Assembly: GCA_026261815.1 (NCBI GenBank)
Contig: JAMPIT010000575.1
Coordinates: 40,029,501-40,093,500 of the forward strand
Length of the DNA: 64,000 nt
From: Monarcha castaneiventris obscurior
Lineage: Eukaryota > Chordata > Aves > Passeriformes > Monarchidae
Direction of reading: 5' to 3'
Shown here: in pieces, positions 1-13,610 of the stretch
Layout: each line of letters opens with the position of its first letter
Position numbering within the stretch: the first letter of the stretch is position 1
The notes under the pieces: model-generated
What the model was told of the DNA's origin: nothing
Databases searched by the model: none
Seen by the model: only the letters and a program-made list of their open reading frames with translations
Program-made: the position numbers and the translations under genes

Positions 1-3000
1 ATCCATAATCCTCAGGCTTTGCTTGTTGTTCAGGATGGCTAAACTTCAATACAAGTAAGAGAAGTAAGGAGTTTTTCTGATAGAATCTGGAATTGAGTAT
101 TTTGGTTCTGGTTTGGCTTTGATACATTTTTTTTTAATTATACTATGAACTTTTTGTAATGATGGTGAAAGATTTTCTTTACAGAGATGGATCAGAATTC
201 TGTACTGTGTTGAAAACTCAGGTTGTTACTTGATTATTTTCTTTACATTGGTGTGGGCAATAACATTCTTTGCATTCTGACAGAAAATGTTATAAAATCA
301 TTAATTTCTGAATCTCTATCTACTGTGCAATACAAACAATAACAAAAGAGGGCCCTGTGAAAACCTTGACATTTTTCTAAGATGTTATATGTGGTTCTGC
401 TAGAAAAAAAGGAAAGTGACATTTTCATAATTGTTGAAGTCTATTTTTTGTGTGGTAGTGACCTGGTGGGGATTAAACCCTCCTATACCAGAGAGAGAAA
501 GAGAGGCCCTGAGGGACCTTAATACAGGAAATTAAAGCGATGAAATGAAGTAGGGCAGCAGATTATTAGAGCAGTATCAGCAAGGCCAAAGGCCAAGGCT
601 GCAGAGAGAAGTTCAACTATTCTCTGTAGCTGTGTTATTTAACACTGGGATTTTATTTTGGTTTGGTTTGTTTTTGATTTCTGTTGGTAAGACAGTAGCA
701 CTAGCGGTCATGGACCAGGAGTCACTATACCAGCTACTTCGCAAGTGAAGGAAAAGAAGAAAATAAAGTTGCTCTTTACAATTAAAAAGCCATTACAATA
801 ATAAAGGGTTGAAAACAAGGAAAGATTGTTCATATTCATTGGTGTGATGCGCAAAGGACTGTGTATCAGAAGGAAAATATTTTAATTGTCAAAGAGAGTC
901 TAAAAGAGAGTATATTTCTCCCATGTTTAAATATATATATAGTGATTTTGAAGGGTAGTTCTTTGTAAGTTTGAAAATAATCCAGATAGTAAAGTTGCAG
1001 TCGTGCACGTTGAGACTCTTGTTGTTTTGAGACTGCTAAATGGCAATTGTCATAAACCCTTAATTAAGGTACTTCTATCTTTGGAAAAAAAAGTATTATA
1101 AGGATGTATGGATGGTAAAAAGGTATGTGGACACCTGAAATTTAAAGACATTTGAGCTATGATGATGTCTGCTTAACGGCAAGTGAACTTTAAAAACAAT
1201 TATATGAATCAGGAGAAGTAAAGAGTTAAACATCTAGATGCAAAAATTTAAGTGATGAGGAAGTCACAGAAGCACTACCACAGACCAAGAGCTTGCAGAG
1301 CACTGAAAGGATCAGTGGATCATAGCCTTGGAGAGCTTTACCCAGAGCTTCATGACCAAAAATACTGAGGAAACATGATCAGCATGAGTCTCAAGGGTAA
1401 GAGAAAATTTACTTTGGGATATTTAAGGGGCTTGTCAGATGTGTAAATCTTGTTTTGCAATGTTTTAAGGAGATTGTGAAGAGGGGGATGAACAGGTTTG
1501 GCAAACTTGAGCGGGGGGGGTGGTAAAAGTGGCCAGTCCAGTGTAAACCTACTGCTGGACCTTACTCTGACCAGGCCAGGAGAAATCCTTTGGGTTAGAA
1601 GTCCTCCGCATATTCTCTGGATATATATATAATTTAAATGTTTCATTTAACAGGGTTCTCTCTTTTCTCTCTCATCCCAATATATTCCTGTTTATGATAA
1701 GCAGGCTTAGTGTAGATAGAGCATGTTTGTTTTCTTGTCTTTTTTTTTTCTCCAATAGGAAGAGAAAAAGGTCTCACATTTTTCTTCCCAAATGTAATTG
1801 AAGGATGGGAACCACAAATAAACTTCATTATGGGGTGGAAAGTATGACAGTAATATAGAACACATAGAATAATATGTAGAAAGACAAAATTAATGTTGAG
1901 TCTTGACAGAATTATTTGGAGAATTTCAACTGAACTTAAGGTTTATGCAATTTAGTCATTTGTCCGTGAGGAACAGACACACCAGTAATAGCAGAACTCA
2001 TTAGCCAACTCCAGAGAACGTTGAAGGAATACTCAATGTTGCTGTTCATCAAATTTAGTGAAAAATCTAAGCAGAGAAAAAATATATCCAAATGCTTTAC
2101 TGGGATAAATTTAGGTAGAATGTGGATGTTCTACATTCTGTTCAGTACATCTGGTGAGCAAACTACTATGTGGAGTGATAAATTGAGCACAGAATATGCT
2201 TTCTCTTAACCCACACCAATATGGTTGGGATACTGCAAGAAGCTGATGGTACTATATTTGTGGACATATGATTTTGAAGACATAGAGCTGTAGATAAACA
2301 GGCTTTATTCAATTTCCTTCATGCAGAAAAAAATTATGTTTTAGAGACAGTTTTCCTAGTTGCTTTTTTTTTTTACAGACTATATGAGTGTGCTGTTCAT
2401 AAGTACTCTTTTGTGTAGTGCTACCTAATTGATTTTATAATTGAATTCAATCTAGAAAATATTTGTTTATTTTTCTATGTTGTTATGACAAAACTGACAC
2501 TGTTTAAACCATTTGTTATACAATAAATGGGCATGAAATAAGTATTTTTGAGTTTGTGCACAATGCTGCAGTTACATCACTGTTTTTTAATGATGTCTGA
2601 TGGAATATTTAACTCATTTAACACACCAAATAAGCAGATTTTTGGAGAGAGTGGGCATGATATTTATTCTGAATGCAGTTCCCATGTAGTTGGATGCAAA
2701 TATGATGTGGATATTTTTTTAAATTCTACAAGGTTGTTTCATCACTGTATTTGTAGACATCCATTTTCCCTAAATAGTGGTATCTGTCTGCAGAAATCAC
2801 ATAATGATTAACGAGAAATTGTACTTTAAGATTTTTAAATGTATACACTTAGGTATGGCAGTTCTGTACTTATCCTTGATTTCTACTGACTTCTCCATGA
2901 AGAAATTCAAACTAAAAGATGTATGGAAAATCTTTGTGATGGGACATGACATCCAGGCATCTGTCTTAGGGGCATTATATATATTTTCTCTATCTTATTG

Positions 3001-6000
3001 TAAAATGTGAGAACTATCATGCCCTGATGCTGCATTTTCTGAGGCTGAATGTCCCTCAGTGTGGGTCATCGTATGCTCCAGGCACGCTGACTTTTCTAAT
3101 GCAATAACCCAGCTGCTTCTGCTGCTGACATCTAGCATACCCTATATCCATACTTTTGGTGACAGCCATTGCTACACTAAGGTTATGTGGCAGGGAGTAG
3201 CTTTGGGATCACTGCATATTTATCACGTCTTGCTGCCAGAGACAAGATCTCACAGAAAGCACATTTGGGTGTTATAAGGGAGAGAAGAAATCCTAGACAA
3301 TATTATCACCCATGAGACTCATCAGTTCATTAGTCATCTAAGTCTCTTTAGCCACCTCAGTCTTGAGTTCATTTTCAGCACAGCCACGGAAAAGTAAAAT
3401 CTATTATGTCCTACCTGTGTCCTCTCCTCTGCAGGAATGTGGCAATGGAGCCTGGGGCTCCCCTGCAGCCTAAACTCAGCTTCAAGCTACCTGTGATCCT
3501 TCTTCCTTGCCTGCTTGTGTGCAGTCTGTCCACCTCTCTTCCAGCTCCACAGTCCTTATCCCAAGGCATTTCAGCACACTAACCTGGCAGAAAACTGTGC
3601 ACTTTCAGGTATCTTCTCTCCAAAGTTAGCCCAAGGAATGAGATTGCAAGAATCACATTAATATCAGAATTAATGCAACTGGAGAGGGCTCAAACTCTGT
3701 TAAGTCATTCTGACACCACAATGTGTGCAGGAAAAAAGCTTTTTTAATTTTTTTTAATTTTCACATAAATTTGAAGTTACCTTTTTTTTTTTTTTAAATA
3801 GTGTTCAGCAAAATATTTGCTTTGTATATTGGATCAAAAAGTAGTTGCTTGGAGGATAGGCAGATGACCATATGGATGATGAAGGCAAGAGAGGAGCTTG
3901 CCAGGCCATGGTCAGGTGGGCTGCTGGCTGCAGACTGCTCTGCAGCTAAAGCCATACTTCACTAGCTTTCTTAGCTGGCTTCAGAGTAAATGAAAATATA
4001 TTAGTATAAACCAAGATTGCTATAAACCAGTGAATTGTGTCTGGTAGTCAGACTCTGACTCCCTCCTTCCATTTAGCACTCACTGCCTATATTAGCCTCT
4101 TCATATTTAAGCTGAGACTGAATTGGAAGGCTAAGATCCTGCCACAGATGGTCTGCCTAGCAAGGAATTAGTGTCTTTCTAAGAAGCATGTTTTTTGTAC
4201 TGTGTTCCTCAATAATTTTATAAAGGCTATCAATTTCTAAAGTAGGAAGTAAAGCTCAAAAAAAATGTTGGTTGCTCTTTTGTTTTTTCAAAAAGGACAT
4301 CTTTAAATCCCCTCCCTTTGTAACTATCAGGAAAGTTCTCATTACTGGGAACTTTAAAATGTCTGTTGATCTGCAAAACAGAGCATGAGTGATGCAGGCA
4401 TTACTTATATAATTGGTTTTATGCATACTTACAATCACATATTGGTTTTAAAATATATTCCCTTGGTGTGTTCATTATAACCATCTCTCATCCACTTCTG
4501 CAAAAGATATTTGCAGTCATTCATTATTGTTTATTATTAGAAAAGCAATAAGGATGGAGAAGCATTATGTATTTAAACAGACTCATACCACAGTCCCAAA
4601 AGAACCTACATGTAAATATATAAAATGTTCATATATTGTTCATAATGTTCAAAATGTATATAGAAAGTTCACATTTGTCCTATAATCATATTAAATTCTA
4701 CAAATTCAATACGTATAAAGTAGATTTTTTTCCTTTTGTTTGTTTCTTTTCTTTCAGTTTCTCTCAGTTTAGTTAGTAAGGGTCAGAAACAAAAACAGGA
4801 CTCTTAAAATGGTAATTTGGGCTTTATATACTGTTAATACGATTTATTACTAATTTTTGCTTGTTCTCGTTTTAAATTACTTATGAGCTTTGATGATTTC
4901 CAAGTGCATATCTTTTAAAGTAATCTAAATCTTGTATAGGTCTTTAAAGGAATATTTAAATGTATAAACCTTTAAAGATTCAGATAAATCTCTTGTAAGG
5001 CATATCCAGTGCAAGTGGCAACTCCATAATTTAAAGCTTTATATCACAGTAAGTCATAAAATTTTCTTATCAGCAGTTCTTTCCAATATAAAATTGATAA
5101 GTTTTGTGCTACTAGGCAATGTACTTTTTCCTGGAAGTCACCTTATTCTGATTTACCCTTAAAATAATCTCTGCATGGAGGGTGTTTTGCTCCGGACTTA
5201 TTAACAAACTCATTGGTGAATCAAAAGTAGTTCATCCATAAGCATAACTATTTGAGGATGACCATTACTAATTTAGTTGTTGGGGTTACCCAAGACACCT
5301 TGATTACTTGATTGTTTGGCAGCAACAAAGGGAATGTTCTGCTTTGTGAACCGATGCAGCAGGTGTATCCAGAGGCCATGGCACAATTTGTCTGTCTGCT
5401 CCAAATTGATAACTTCTTACTGCACTATTTCTCAATGAGGTCATCTGCTACAGCAGCTACTGCTATTACTTTTCTGATTGCACAATAACTTGCTTCAGTG
5501 TTTTAAGAGCAGTAAGGAAAGAGGAGATCCTCACTGGCAAACTGCAAGAGCTTAGTAGGGATTTGAATAAAAAGGGCTATATATCATATTATTCTCCTGG
5601 AAGGGATGTTTGGGCTGGGGTTTGATATTCTCAGTCCTGTTGTCATGTCAGAAAAGCTAATTTCAGTCATGTCTGTCTCTTTGTGAAGAACCAGTTATGA
5701 ACCACATATCCAATTTAGGTGTTTGTTTTTGCTATATTCATCAATGTGGACATGCAAGATTCCATGGAGAAGCCTGGGTATGTTCTATGTCACTTGGATA
5801 TAATATCAGGAAAGCAGAAGGAAGAAGTGACTGCACTGCTGCCATCAGTAATGGGCCTGAGTTCTACTGCACTTCCTGTAATGTAGAAACCCCCCCTGAG
5901 TCACCCAAACAGAGACAGGGGAGTTGATACCTTTACCAAGTCAAGGAATGGGTAATTTGCCTGTCAGGTATAAGAACTGATCTGGTCTAAAAATAAATGT

Positions 6001-9000
6001 GCATTTCTAAAGAAGTGAAAGAAAGTTTTTTGGATTCAGATGGATGCTCAGACCATCACTAGACTGAAAGAGAAGTAAACTGATTTTAGAAAAAAAAATG
6101 AAATCTCTCTAGATACACTGGAGGGCTCCAAAATGGAAATTAATTCTAACCCCAAGTCTGTCTTGCCACGGCAAGATTTTCTTTCAGGGGTAACCCGTGG
6201 GGTACGAGGCAGGAGGAAAAATAAAATCCACAGATGCCAAAATTAACAATTGCTAGATAAAGGGATTTTTTAATTTAATCACAGGGCAAACAGATTGAAT
6301 ACCTCTTCCTTTTTTTTTTTTTTTTTTTTTTTTTTTTGTGTCAGCCATTTTGGATGTTTTGAATAATTTCTTCTCTCTTTTTTTACATTTTTCTTTAACC
6401 TAGCCTGAAAAAACAATGATTTTAAGATAACTCATCAGCAACATGTTCCTAACTGAAGACTAAGGCAAATGCAGGAATCTGGACACCTGGCCTCCTTACA
6501 TGCACAATTCCCCCATGTTCCCCGCACATCCAAAAGAGATTGGAAAGGTTTTGTGTACAAAAATTGCATGATCCTGACAAGGAGCTTGCATCACATGGAT
6601 CAAGACCAAACAAAAGTGTCTATCAGGAGAGTATCTGATATCAAGCTAAGATAGAGGGAAACAGGCCTCAAGTGCTGGAATTACTATGTAATATGTCACA
6701 ATGTCTGGAACTAGTTTGTCCATAGACAAATCAGAAACTGACAATCATTTAAAAATGGATGGGCTGACAGTTATTTAGCAACCTGCAAAATTTAATTACA
6801 GCAATTATGAATCTAAAGATAATTTGAATAGCAGTCATACAAACAAAAGTCACCCAGGAAGCAAAGTAGTTTTGTGTTTTCTTTTCACCCACATCTGTTG
6901 CACAGAAACTTTTAATAAAGCACTCTACAATACATTTCTCTTCATGAGAGAAAGAAAAGTTATTTTATGTATGAACTGACATTGATCACTAAGAATTTCA
7001 AGATAGAAACCACCACACAGCTCTAAGTAGGGGTAAAAAAAGAAGTGAAGCCAAACCAGGACTTGTACGTTCAGTTAGCAGTGAAGAAGCCTTTAGGAAG
7101 TGAACTTTGACTGCACCTTAAACTTTTTGTAACATACAAAGAACCAAAAAAGAAAGCAGAAAAACATGTGTTGCAAGAGCAAAGCCAGTTAAACTGAACA
7201 GCTACCATTTGCAAGCTGGAAACTCAGCTGTGTCTTTTACTTTGAAAAGTGAAAAAAGGATTTTGCAATAGGCAGGGCAAATACTTGTCCCCTTCTGTTC
7301 TTACAGGTTTTTTTTATCACAGTGTACACCCTCCTCCTCTCCCGTCTTTTCTCATATGTCAGTGAACTATAGAAAGATGATGGAGGTGATGGTGAAAAGA
7401 TGAAGGTGCTGAAAAAATATTTGAGGCTTATAGACTACAAGTTAAAAGAGAGACTGTTGTGTGATACACTTTCAAAATAATAATAATACAAATGATTTTA
7501 GCGACTTCAGTGTCTCAAAAGAAACTATAGAAAAAAAGATAAATTTAAGACTAATAAGTCAATGGGACTTGATTCTATACTTCCAAGAATGAACGGGTAT
7601 AAGATTACAATAGAAAATTCCTTATTTCTAAATTAAATATGCCATGTATGTACCTAATTAACACTATATTGTGTGACCTTACTGCCGAGATTTATGACAG
7701 TCTATTAACATTAGAATGGCAACTTTTATATATTTTGCTGGCATTAAAATGCAAGATTTACAGTTGTAGCGTATGCAGAAAAATAACCTTTAATAAAATT
7801 AAAGGTTTAACAACAGGTTTTTCAGCTGATTTTCTATTAAGATGCCTCATAATTCAGCAGTAAGTGAGTAAAATGCATTCTGATTCAGCCTTCTGTGTTT
7901 TATGCCTTTTAGGAGACAAACACTGCTAAGGTGCTAAGGGAAATGGTCCCTTTTAACCCTTTTAAATCTAGTGAATTTTGATATTAGAAATCATTTATCA
8001 ATCTTATAGCTTTTCCTAACTAAGGCAGTATTTTAGCATGTACAGTGATTGCAGGGATTAGAATCCTTTCCCAAAATTTCCAGACAAAGCTCAACACTTA
8101 AGATATACCTTATAATTCTGCGGACTTATAAGTCCTCAAGAGTCTGAGAGCAGGTAGGCCGCCAGTCTCTCTTAAAAATGGGACATTGTTGTAAATATTG
8201 TCATATAGATCTTTGATAATGACTTACAGATTTTACATTTTTTCTCTCCTAGATTTAAAAATTTTCCCAACCATTAGTGAAGCTAAATAGGCTGACTAAA
8301 TTTATTATCATACTGAGCCTCTCAGTTTCTCTTTTACATTTATAAAATATATATTGTCCCTATACGTTTGTCCCTACAGCAGGATCTTGGCAAGCTTGGG
8401 CTGAAGTATTCATGCTTTTGGCTCTGTCTGGAATTATATAATGTATATCTATTTGGAGCTACAATTCCCTTTCCTGATTTTATGTCATTCACTTCTGAGC
8501 AGATGGTTGCATGCTGACAGTTGTCACTTATATATTAAAGTAACTTACAATTGACTGTTGCTCTTGCCTTAAAGTAAGTGTTGGATGAAATGGGAAAAGT
8601 AGTTGTCTTGCAAACAAATCAAGTTTTTATCATAAATTTGACATGCATCACAAATTAATGGAGGCAGTTTCTATAGTAATAATGTAATCCCTGGAAGAAC
8701 TGCAGCTGTCTATTCAAGTGCATTCAATCTCTCCTTGATGGGAATAATTACCTTCCATCCTGGCTGGATAATTGCCTTTTGATTGAGGTCATCAGAGCAA
8801 TCAAGATTGTGAGAGGCAGAAATCTTTGCTAGGGTGAAGAAAGGAGGGGGAGGAGGATAGAGATCAGAAAAGATATTTTAGAGGGGAGAATTAATAGAGA
8901 ATTTATATGTATTTTACTGCTTCTTTGTTTGAAGTGATATTTCAAATGATGTGATTATGTGAAATTAGATGGCTGTTAAATATGGTAAAGCCTATGTCTA

Positions 9001-9740
9001 CTTACTATATTTTCCTGCAAAAGGAGGTTGTTATTCTGTCAGTCCTTGAACACAGAATTTTCTAATTCCAAGATTTGAAAACAATTTCCCTTTGTGGATG
9101 TCTGCATCTCTTTAGTATTATTTATTCTTTTTTCTTCCCCTATGTCTATTAACTTAAATTTTTGCCCCGAATCTTTAGATCCTGTGTTGGTCAGCATTGG
9201 AAATTGCTGTCACCTTGTTAATGATTGGATGGCAAAACAGCTCAGAATGCCATTTATTATTCTCTTGTACAACTTTATAGTTGTTCTATCAATCCGACAC
9301 TGTCTGCAAGGAAGGCAACTATTGTCTAGCCTATTAGCTGGCAGTTTTAGCATTATATCCCTTGGCTGTAATGAAAAGGAATGTTTTGCTTTGGTGTTAC
9401 AAATTATGATGAAAGATTGTAAGGTACTTATATAACCTATTTTATCTTTCTTTTATAACAATACTGTAGCAGATAAGGATAAACTCTGTTGCTTTAAAAT
9501 ATTTAGTTTCTTTTCATCAGGTGTACAAATATTAATTATTTCCGTACATAAAAAAGAAAAAGTCATGTTTGTATCCAGGTGTACATGAATAAATTAAGCA
9601 ATAGAGAAAAATCAGCAGGGTGATCCATATTAATTGATTATGGAGAAGACACTGTTGCATTATTATGTGGTATATAAAATGCATTCCTTTTAAATTATAA
9701 CATTTGAATTATTTTTTAAATAAATTATGAAATAGAGTAA
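1..9740. other. Unique AT-rich DNA, no gene recognised
   Basis: No coding region, RNA gene or recognisable transposon is visible. The ORFs are all under 115 codons, lack known domains, and have the composition of random AT-rich sequence. A pure T tract lies at 6310-6337. Two stretches (about 5280-5560 and 8390-8830) have the mixed, motif-rich texture of possible conserved non-coding elements and are discussed as findings. Very old, unrecognisable repeats may be present. Confidence 0.7.
6310..6337. repeat. Poly-T tract, 28 bases
   Basis: An uninterrupted run of 28 thymines follows a short pyrimidine stretch. It could be a slippage-prone homopolymer or the poly-A tail of a retroposed sequence on the minus strand. 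No retrogene is recognisable next to it. Avian CR1 elements end in an octamer repeat rather than poly-A, so CR1 is not the obvious source. Confidence 0.9.
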
Positions 9741-10610
9741 TAGAATATTATTTTCCCAAAGGAATATTTAAAGGTCATCTACTCCGATTCCCCTGCCATT
9801 AGGAGGGATGTGTTCAACTAGAGCAGGTTGCTTAGAGCCCCATCCAACCTGGCCTTGAAGTATCCAGGGATGGAAACAGATCCCTACACATCTTGTTCCA
9901 GTGTTCCACCACCCTCATTGCTAAAGATTTCTTCTTTATGTTTAGTCCCAGACACTTATTTATTTATGCTCAGGTGGTAATGAGGCTGATCTTCTCTTAC
10001 AATGGGAAGGACTTTGCTTCCCCAGCCCCTGTCTTGCTGTCCATTCACTCAAGAGGTGTGGGAAGAGTGATTTCCATTGTAGACTGAGCAAAAAGTTGTT
10101 GAGTTCCTCAGCCTTCCTCTTGTCCACAGTTACCAGATTGCCAGCCTTGCTTGTCACAGGAGGTACACTTTCTCTGACCTTTCTTTTCTGGCTGACATAC
10201 CTGTAGAAACTCTTCTTATTCTTTGTACCCTTTAACAAGTTCAGCTCCAGCTGTGCCATGGTTTGCCTGATCCCATCCCTACAAAACTGGGCAGTGTCCC
10301 TGGACTCTTCCCAGGATATCTGTCCCTGTCTCCCTTGTCTGTGTATTTCATTCTTGCCCTTTAGTTTGGCCAGCAGTTCTTGACTCATCCATGTTGGTCT
10401 CTTGCCTTCTTGGCCTGACTTTTTGCACCTGATGATTAAAAGCTCTAGCTCTCTATGGAAAGCATTCTTAAAATGCTCTGTTCTGCTCCCTTGTCCCTGA
10501 AGGCAGTTTCCCAGGGGGTCCTGTTGACTGACTTCTGGAACAGCTGGAACTCTGGTTTCCTAAAATTCAGGGTCCCGACTCTTCAAAATACAAATGAGAG
10601 ATTGACATCC
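9741..10610 (-). mobile_element. CR1 LINE, internally deleted, minus strand
   Basis: This is a non-LTR retrotransposon of the avian CR1 family, read on the minus strand. The low-coordinate part (about 9765-9950) is the reverse complement of the conserved CR1 3' region: 'aggtcatcta', 'ccatccaacctggccttgaa' and 'ccagtgttccaccaccctca' are characteristic. The high-coordinate part (about 9960-10600) is ORF2, from the end of the endonuclease domain into the linker before reverse transcriptase. The two parts meet at about 9955-9960 with nearly all of the reverse transcriptase missing. The 5' boundary near 10610 is approximate because the sequence becomes too diverged to follow. A single element with an internal deletion is the simplest reading; two separate same-strand fragments are the alternative. 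It cannot encode active machinery. Confidence 0.88.
9960..10388 (-). pseudogene. CR1 ORF2 fragment (endonuclease-RT linker)
   Basis: This open stretch of 142 codons on the minus strand resembles the CR1 ORF2 polyprotein between the endonuclease and reverse transcriptase domains. Recognisable pieces are MSQELLAKLK, AQLELNLLKG, FYRYVSQKRKVRESVPP and KAEELNNF, which correspond in order to the CR1 linker. After about residue 100 the frame departs from the family. The similarity (SSHTP-like, then a VREDQ-like motif) continues in another frame, so a frameshift lies near 10090. ORF2 normally encodes endonuclease plus RT over roughly 900 residues. Here the catalytic RT motifs are absent. It is a relic with no expected function, and the first methionine is only an internal codon of the ancestral frame. 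Confidence 0.85.
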
Positions 10611-11000
10611 TGTGTAACTGATGATTTTATTTCTTACAGCTGTAAAGGGAAACAAAAATTCTGACTGTGCTGTTATTTCCCTCATAAATTTAGCATGAGT
10701 TTGTCACACAAACCATAAATGCCAGCCATTCTTTGGAAAGTAAGTCTCTAGATATCTCGACTGCCATGTTGAACTAACTCAGATAATTCATGCTCAGGCT
10801 GCTAAATTTGCTGTTCAGTGAAAGTTCAGGAATTTAGGAGGTCTTTTTGTGCATAAGTGTATTAAATCACATTTTAAATTGCAAATAAAACTAAGGAATG
10901 TGTAATGAGGATGAACTTATAGTAAGTATGGAAATAGTTCATGGAAGTCTTTCTTATGCTGTTTCCGTATAAGACCATGTGACAAATTTTAATGAGCCCG
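10611..11000. other. Unique spacer, nothing recognised
   Basis: AT-rich sequence between the deleted CR1 and the first LTR. I see no ORF, repeat or motif worth naming. Confidence 0.6.
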
Positions 11001-11587
11001 TGTCATGGTTTAACCCCAGTCAGAACCCAAGGCCCATGCAACTGCTTGTTCACTCCCCCACAGTAGGGCTGGGGAGATAATTGGAAGGGTAAAAGCTAGA
11101 AACCACTTGGGTTGAGATAAGGACAGTTAATGGGGAAAGCAAAAGCCATGCACACAAGAAAAACAAAACAAGGAATTCATTGCTTCCCATGGGCAGACAG
11201 GTGTTCAGCCACCTCCAAGACAGCAGGGCCCCACCATGTATAACAATAACTTGGGAAGACAAATGCCACACTTCAAAAATTCTGCCTTCCTCCTTCTTCC
11301 TCCCACTTTATGTACTAACCATGATGCCATATGGTTTGGAATATCCCTTTGGTCTTTTTGGGTCACCTGTCCTGTTTGTGTCACCTCTCAACCTCCCATG
11401 GAACCCCAACTTCCTCACTCGTATGGCAGCATGGAAGTAGAAGAGGCCTTGGCTCTGTGTAAGTCCTGCTTGGCAACAACAAAAACATCTCTATAATATC
11501 AACCCTGTGTTCATGACAAATCCAAAACACAGCCCCATACTAGTCACAGTGAAAAAAATTAACTCTATCTCAGCCAAAACAATCACA
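11001..11587 (-). mobile_element. Solo LTR of an avian endogenous retrovirus, type A, minus strand
   Basis: The block begins TGTCATGGTTTAACCCCAG on the plus strand and ends in CA after a stretch matching the reverse complement of the TGTCCTGGTTT start. I recognise this as a widespread bird ERV LTR. The copy at 39460-40038 is the same family in the opposite orientation, sharing for example the 'accatgatgccatatggt/ttccataccacagaatgtcat' segment in inverse sense. Five bases flank it: GCCCG before and GCCTG after, one transition apart at a former CpG, consistent with a 5-bp target duplication (ERVL-like, inferred). The degenerate TATA region is near 11307-11319. No gag, pol or env sequence adjoins it, so it is a recombined solo LTR. 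ORFs inside it are chance readings. Confidence 0.88.
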
Positions 11588-13610
11588 GCCTGTTTCAGAG
11601 ACATACCATGAAGCTTCAGATGACAAATTCAGTGTTTCTGAACCAGCACTGAATTAATGTGAGCAGATGATTTACCATTTTCTGGGACTTATCAAAAATT
11701 GTTGACTATCAAAACCTGCTTTTCAGAGAGCCATAAAGAAAAACTTGTGCAGCATCGTTTCCTTTTTTTTTTAAATGTGTTTATATAAAATGGATACCTT
11801 AAAACTGAAAGGACATGGTATTTGAAATAGTACTATGAGTGGCTATATATTTTCTGCACTAAGCTGTTCTGTTATTTGTAGTGACTCTACGACACAACTT
11901 TTTCCTTCTCTGTTAGGAAAATTTATGACTGAGAGATTTCTGTTATTCTTACTAAAGAGATGATAAAAAATTGAGAGTCTAAACCTTCAGTCTAACATGT
12001 AAAACATGTTTGAATATGTGCATTTTTTCACAGAAGAGATTAACAAAAGCTGTGTTAGTGCTCATCAGAAAATAGAGCTAAAAGGAACATCACAGAAATG
12101 TACTCGTTTGCTGATAATCCTGCTCTGTGAAACTAGAATACATATTTTCATTTGCTAATCCTATTTACAGGAGATAAAGTCCCATGCTTCAGAGCACTGC
12201 CAACCATGAACTGTTTGGTGTTTAGCACAATAATACTGCTGCCTGGGCAAGTGAAGCATTGTGTCTTGCTCCTTTGAGTAACTCAGTTATATTGCCTCTG
12301 CCTACCACACTTGGGATTATGGGAGACTTCGTACTTTTGGGATAAACATAGAATAATGATGATAAGCAATTTTCAAGGTATTGTACCAACTACTTGGAAA
12401 AATGGATGCAAATGAGAGAAAGGCTGTTTAGAAGAAGCAAGGTCTGGATTTGCTCTGAGATAGACAGAGCATGACTGCTGGAGAAGCTATTGGATTTGAC
12501 ATAAAAACACAGAAGAGATCATGGTGAGTGACAGTGGGAAGAAAAAAAATGTTTGGAAGTTAATGGTGTGGAAATAAGGTAGGTTCACCAAAGCTCTGCA
12601 TGTAACTGGAAAGAAATTGTGGCTGGTAAACACTAACTGTGGCTGAGTGCACAGGATGCACAGTTGGCTTTTATAAGAGGTTTCTTGCTGCTCCTTCTAG
12701 GCAGTCAGCGTTAGTCTGTTTTCATTCAAGTGGATGAGTGACTATTATAAGACCATTGCAGTGTGTACATGGCTCTGTCATTTACAAGTGGGAAAAATAA
12801 GAGGTTTAGAAAAATATAAGGGAAAATGTACATTAATAGCTGCTTCCGCAGGATAGAAGCAAATTTTCTTTATTAGCTTCCTGAGAAAGTTATTAGTCCA
12901 TGTCTCACTCCTATTTTTTGCCTTGTCCTCAAGAGCTGCTTGAGTTTATTTTATTGGTCTCCATCAGTCTCATTGCTGTTCAGTTTTCTTGTCTGCAATC
13001 AAACTCTGATCTCTTTGGAAGAGGAATGTGTGGTATGTCTGAACAGTGCCTAGTACAACTGGTGCCATGTTTCTCTGTAAATTCTGCTGGAATATTAATC
13101 AGAGGCTGTATAGTTTTTGACAAAACTGGCACAAGGACCATGGTATATTGGCAAAATGTCTGTAAATTGTACTTCTTTTTTCTTTTTGATTATTAAGGAA
13201 TTAGTTTCAAAATTAAGTATCTAGAGATGCATTTATCTTAACTTGTAGAAATGCAGCTTTCATTGTGAGATGAAAATAGGTATGTGAAAACCGTATATTG
13301 TCAGCACTTAATCATAGAAATAGATTGAAAACTTAAGATTAAGACATGAAACTGTCTTGCCTCTTAATCCCTCACAGGCCGAGGTGAATAACTCAAAAGT
13401 CAAGAGTAGCAGAAAATGTTGTTATCCTTTCTCTTGAGTTCAGATAGAATGTAATTAGGTAAAAAGGTTAACACTGGACAACTTACTCTGCATCCTGACT
13501 GCCTTCTAACAAGATAGTTAATCTCAACTGACAGCAATAAAATCTCATAAATCTGAAAATAAATATAAATGAAAGAGAATTCTTATTTTTTAGGTGCTTA
13601 ACTTCATAAT

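Noticed and set aside
9094..9435. 113-codon plus-strand ORF with hydrophobic stretches
   Set aside because: No family resemblance, no splice context and no codon bias. Hydrophobicity is expected from T-rich DNA.
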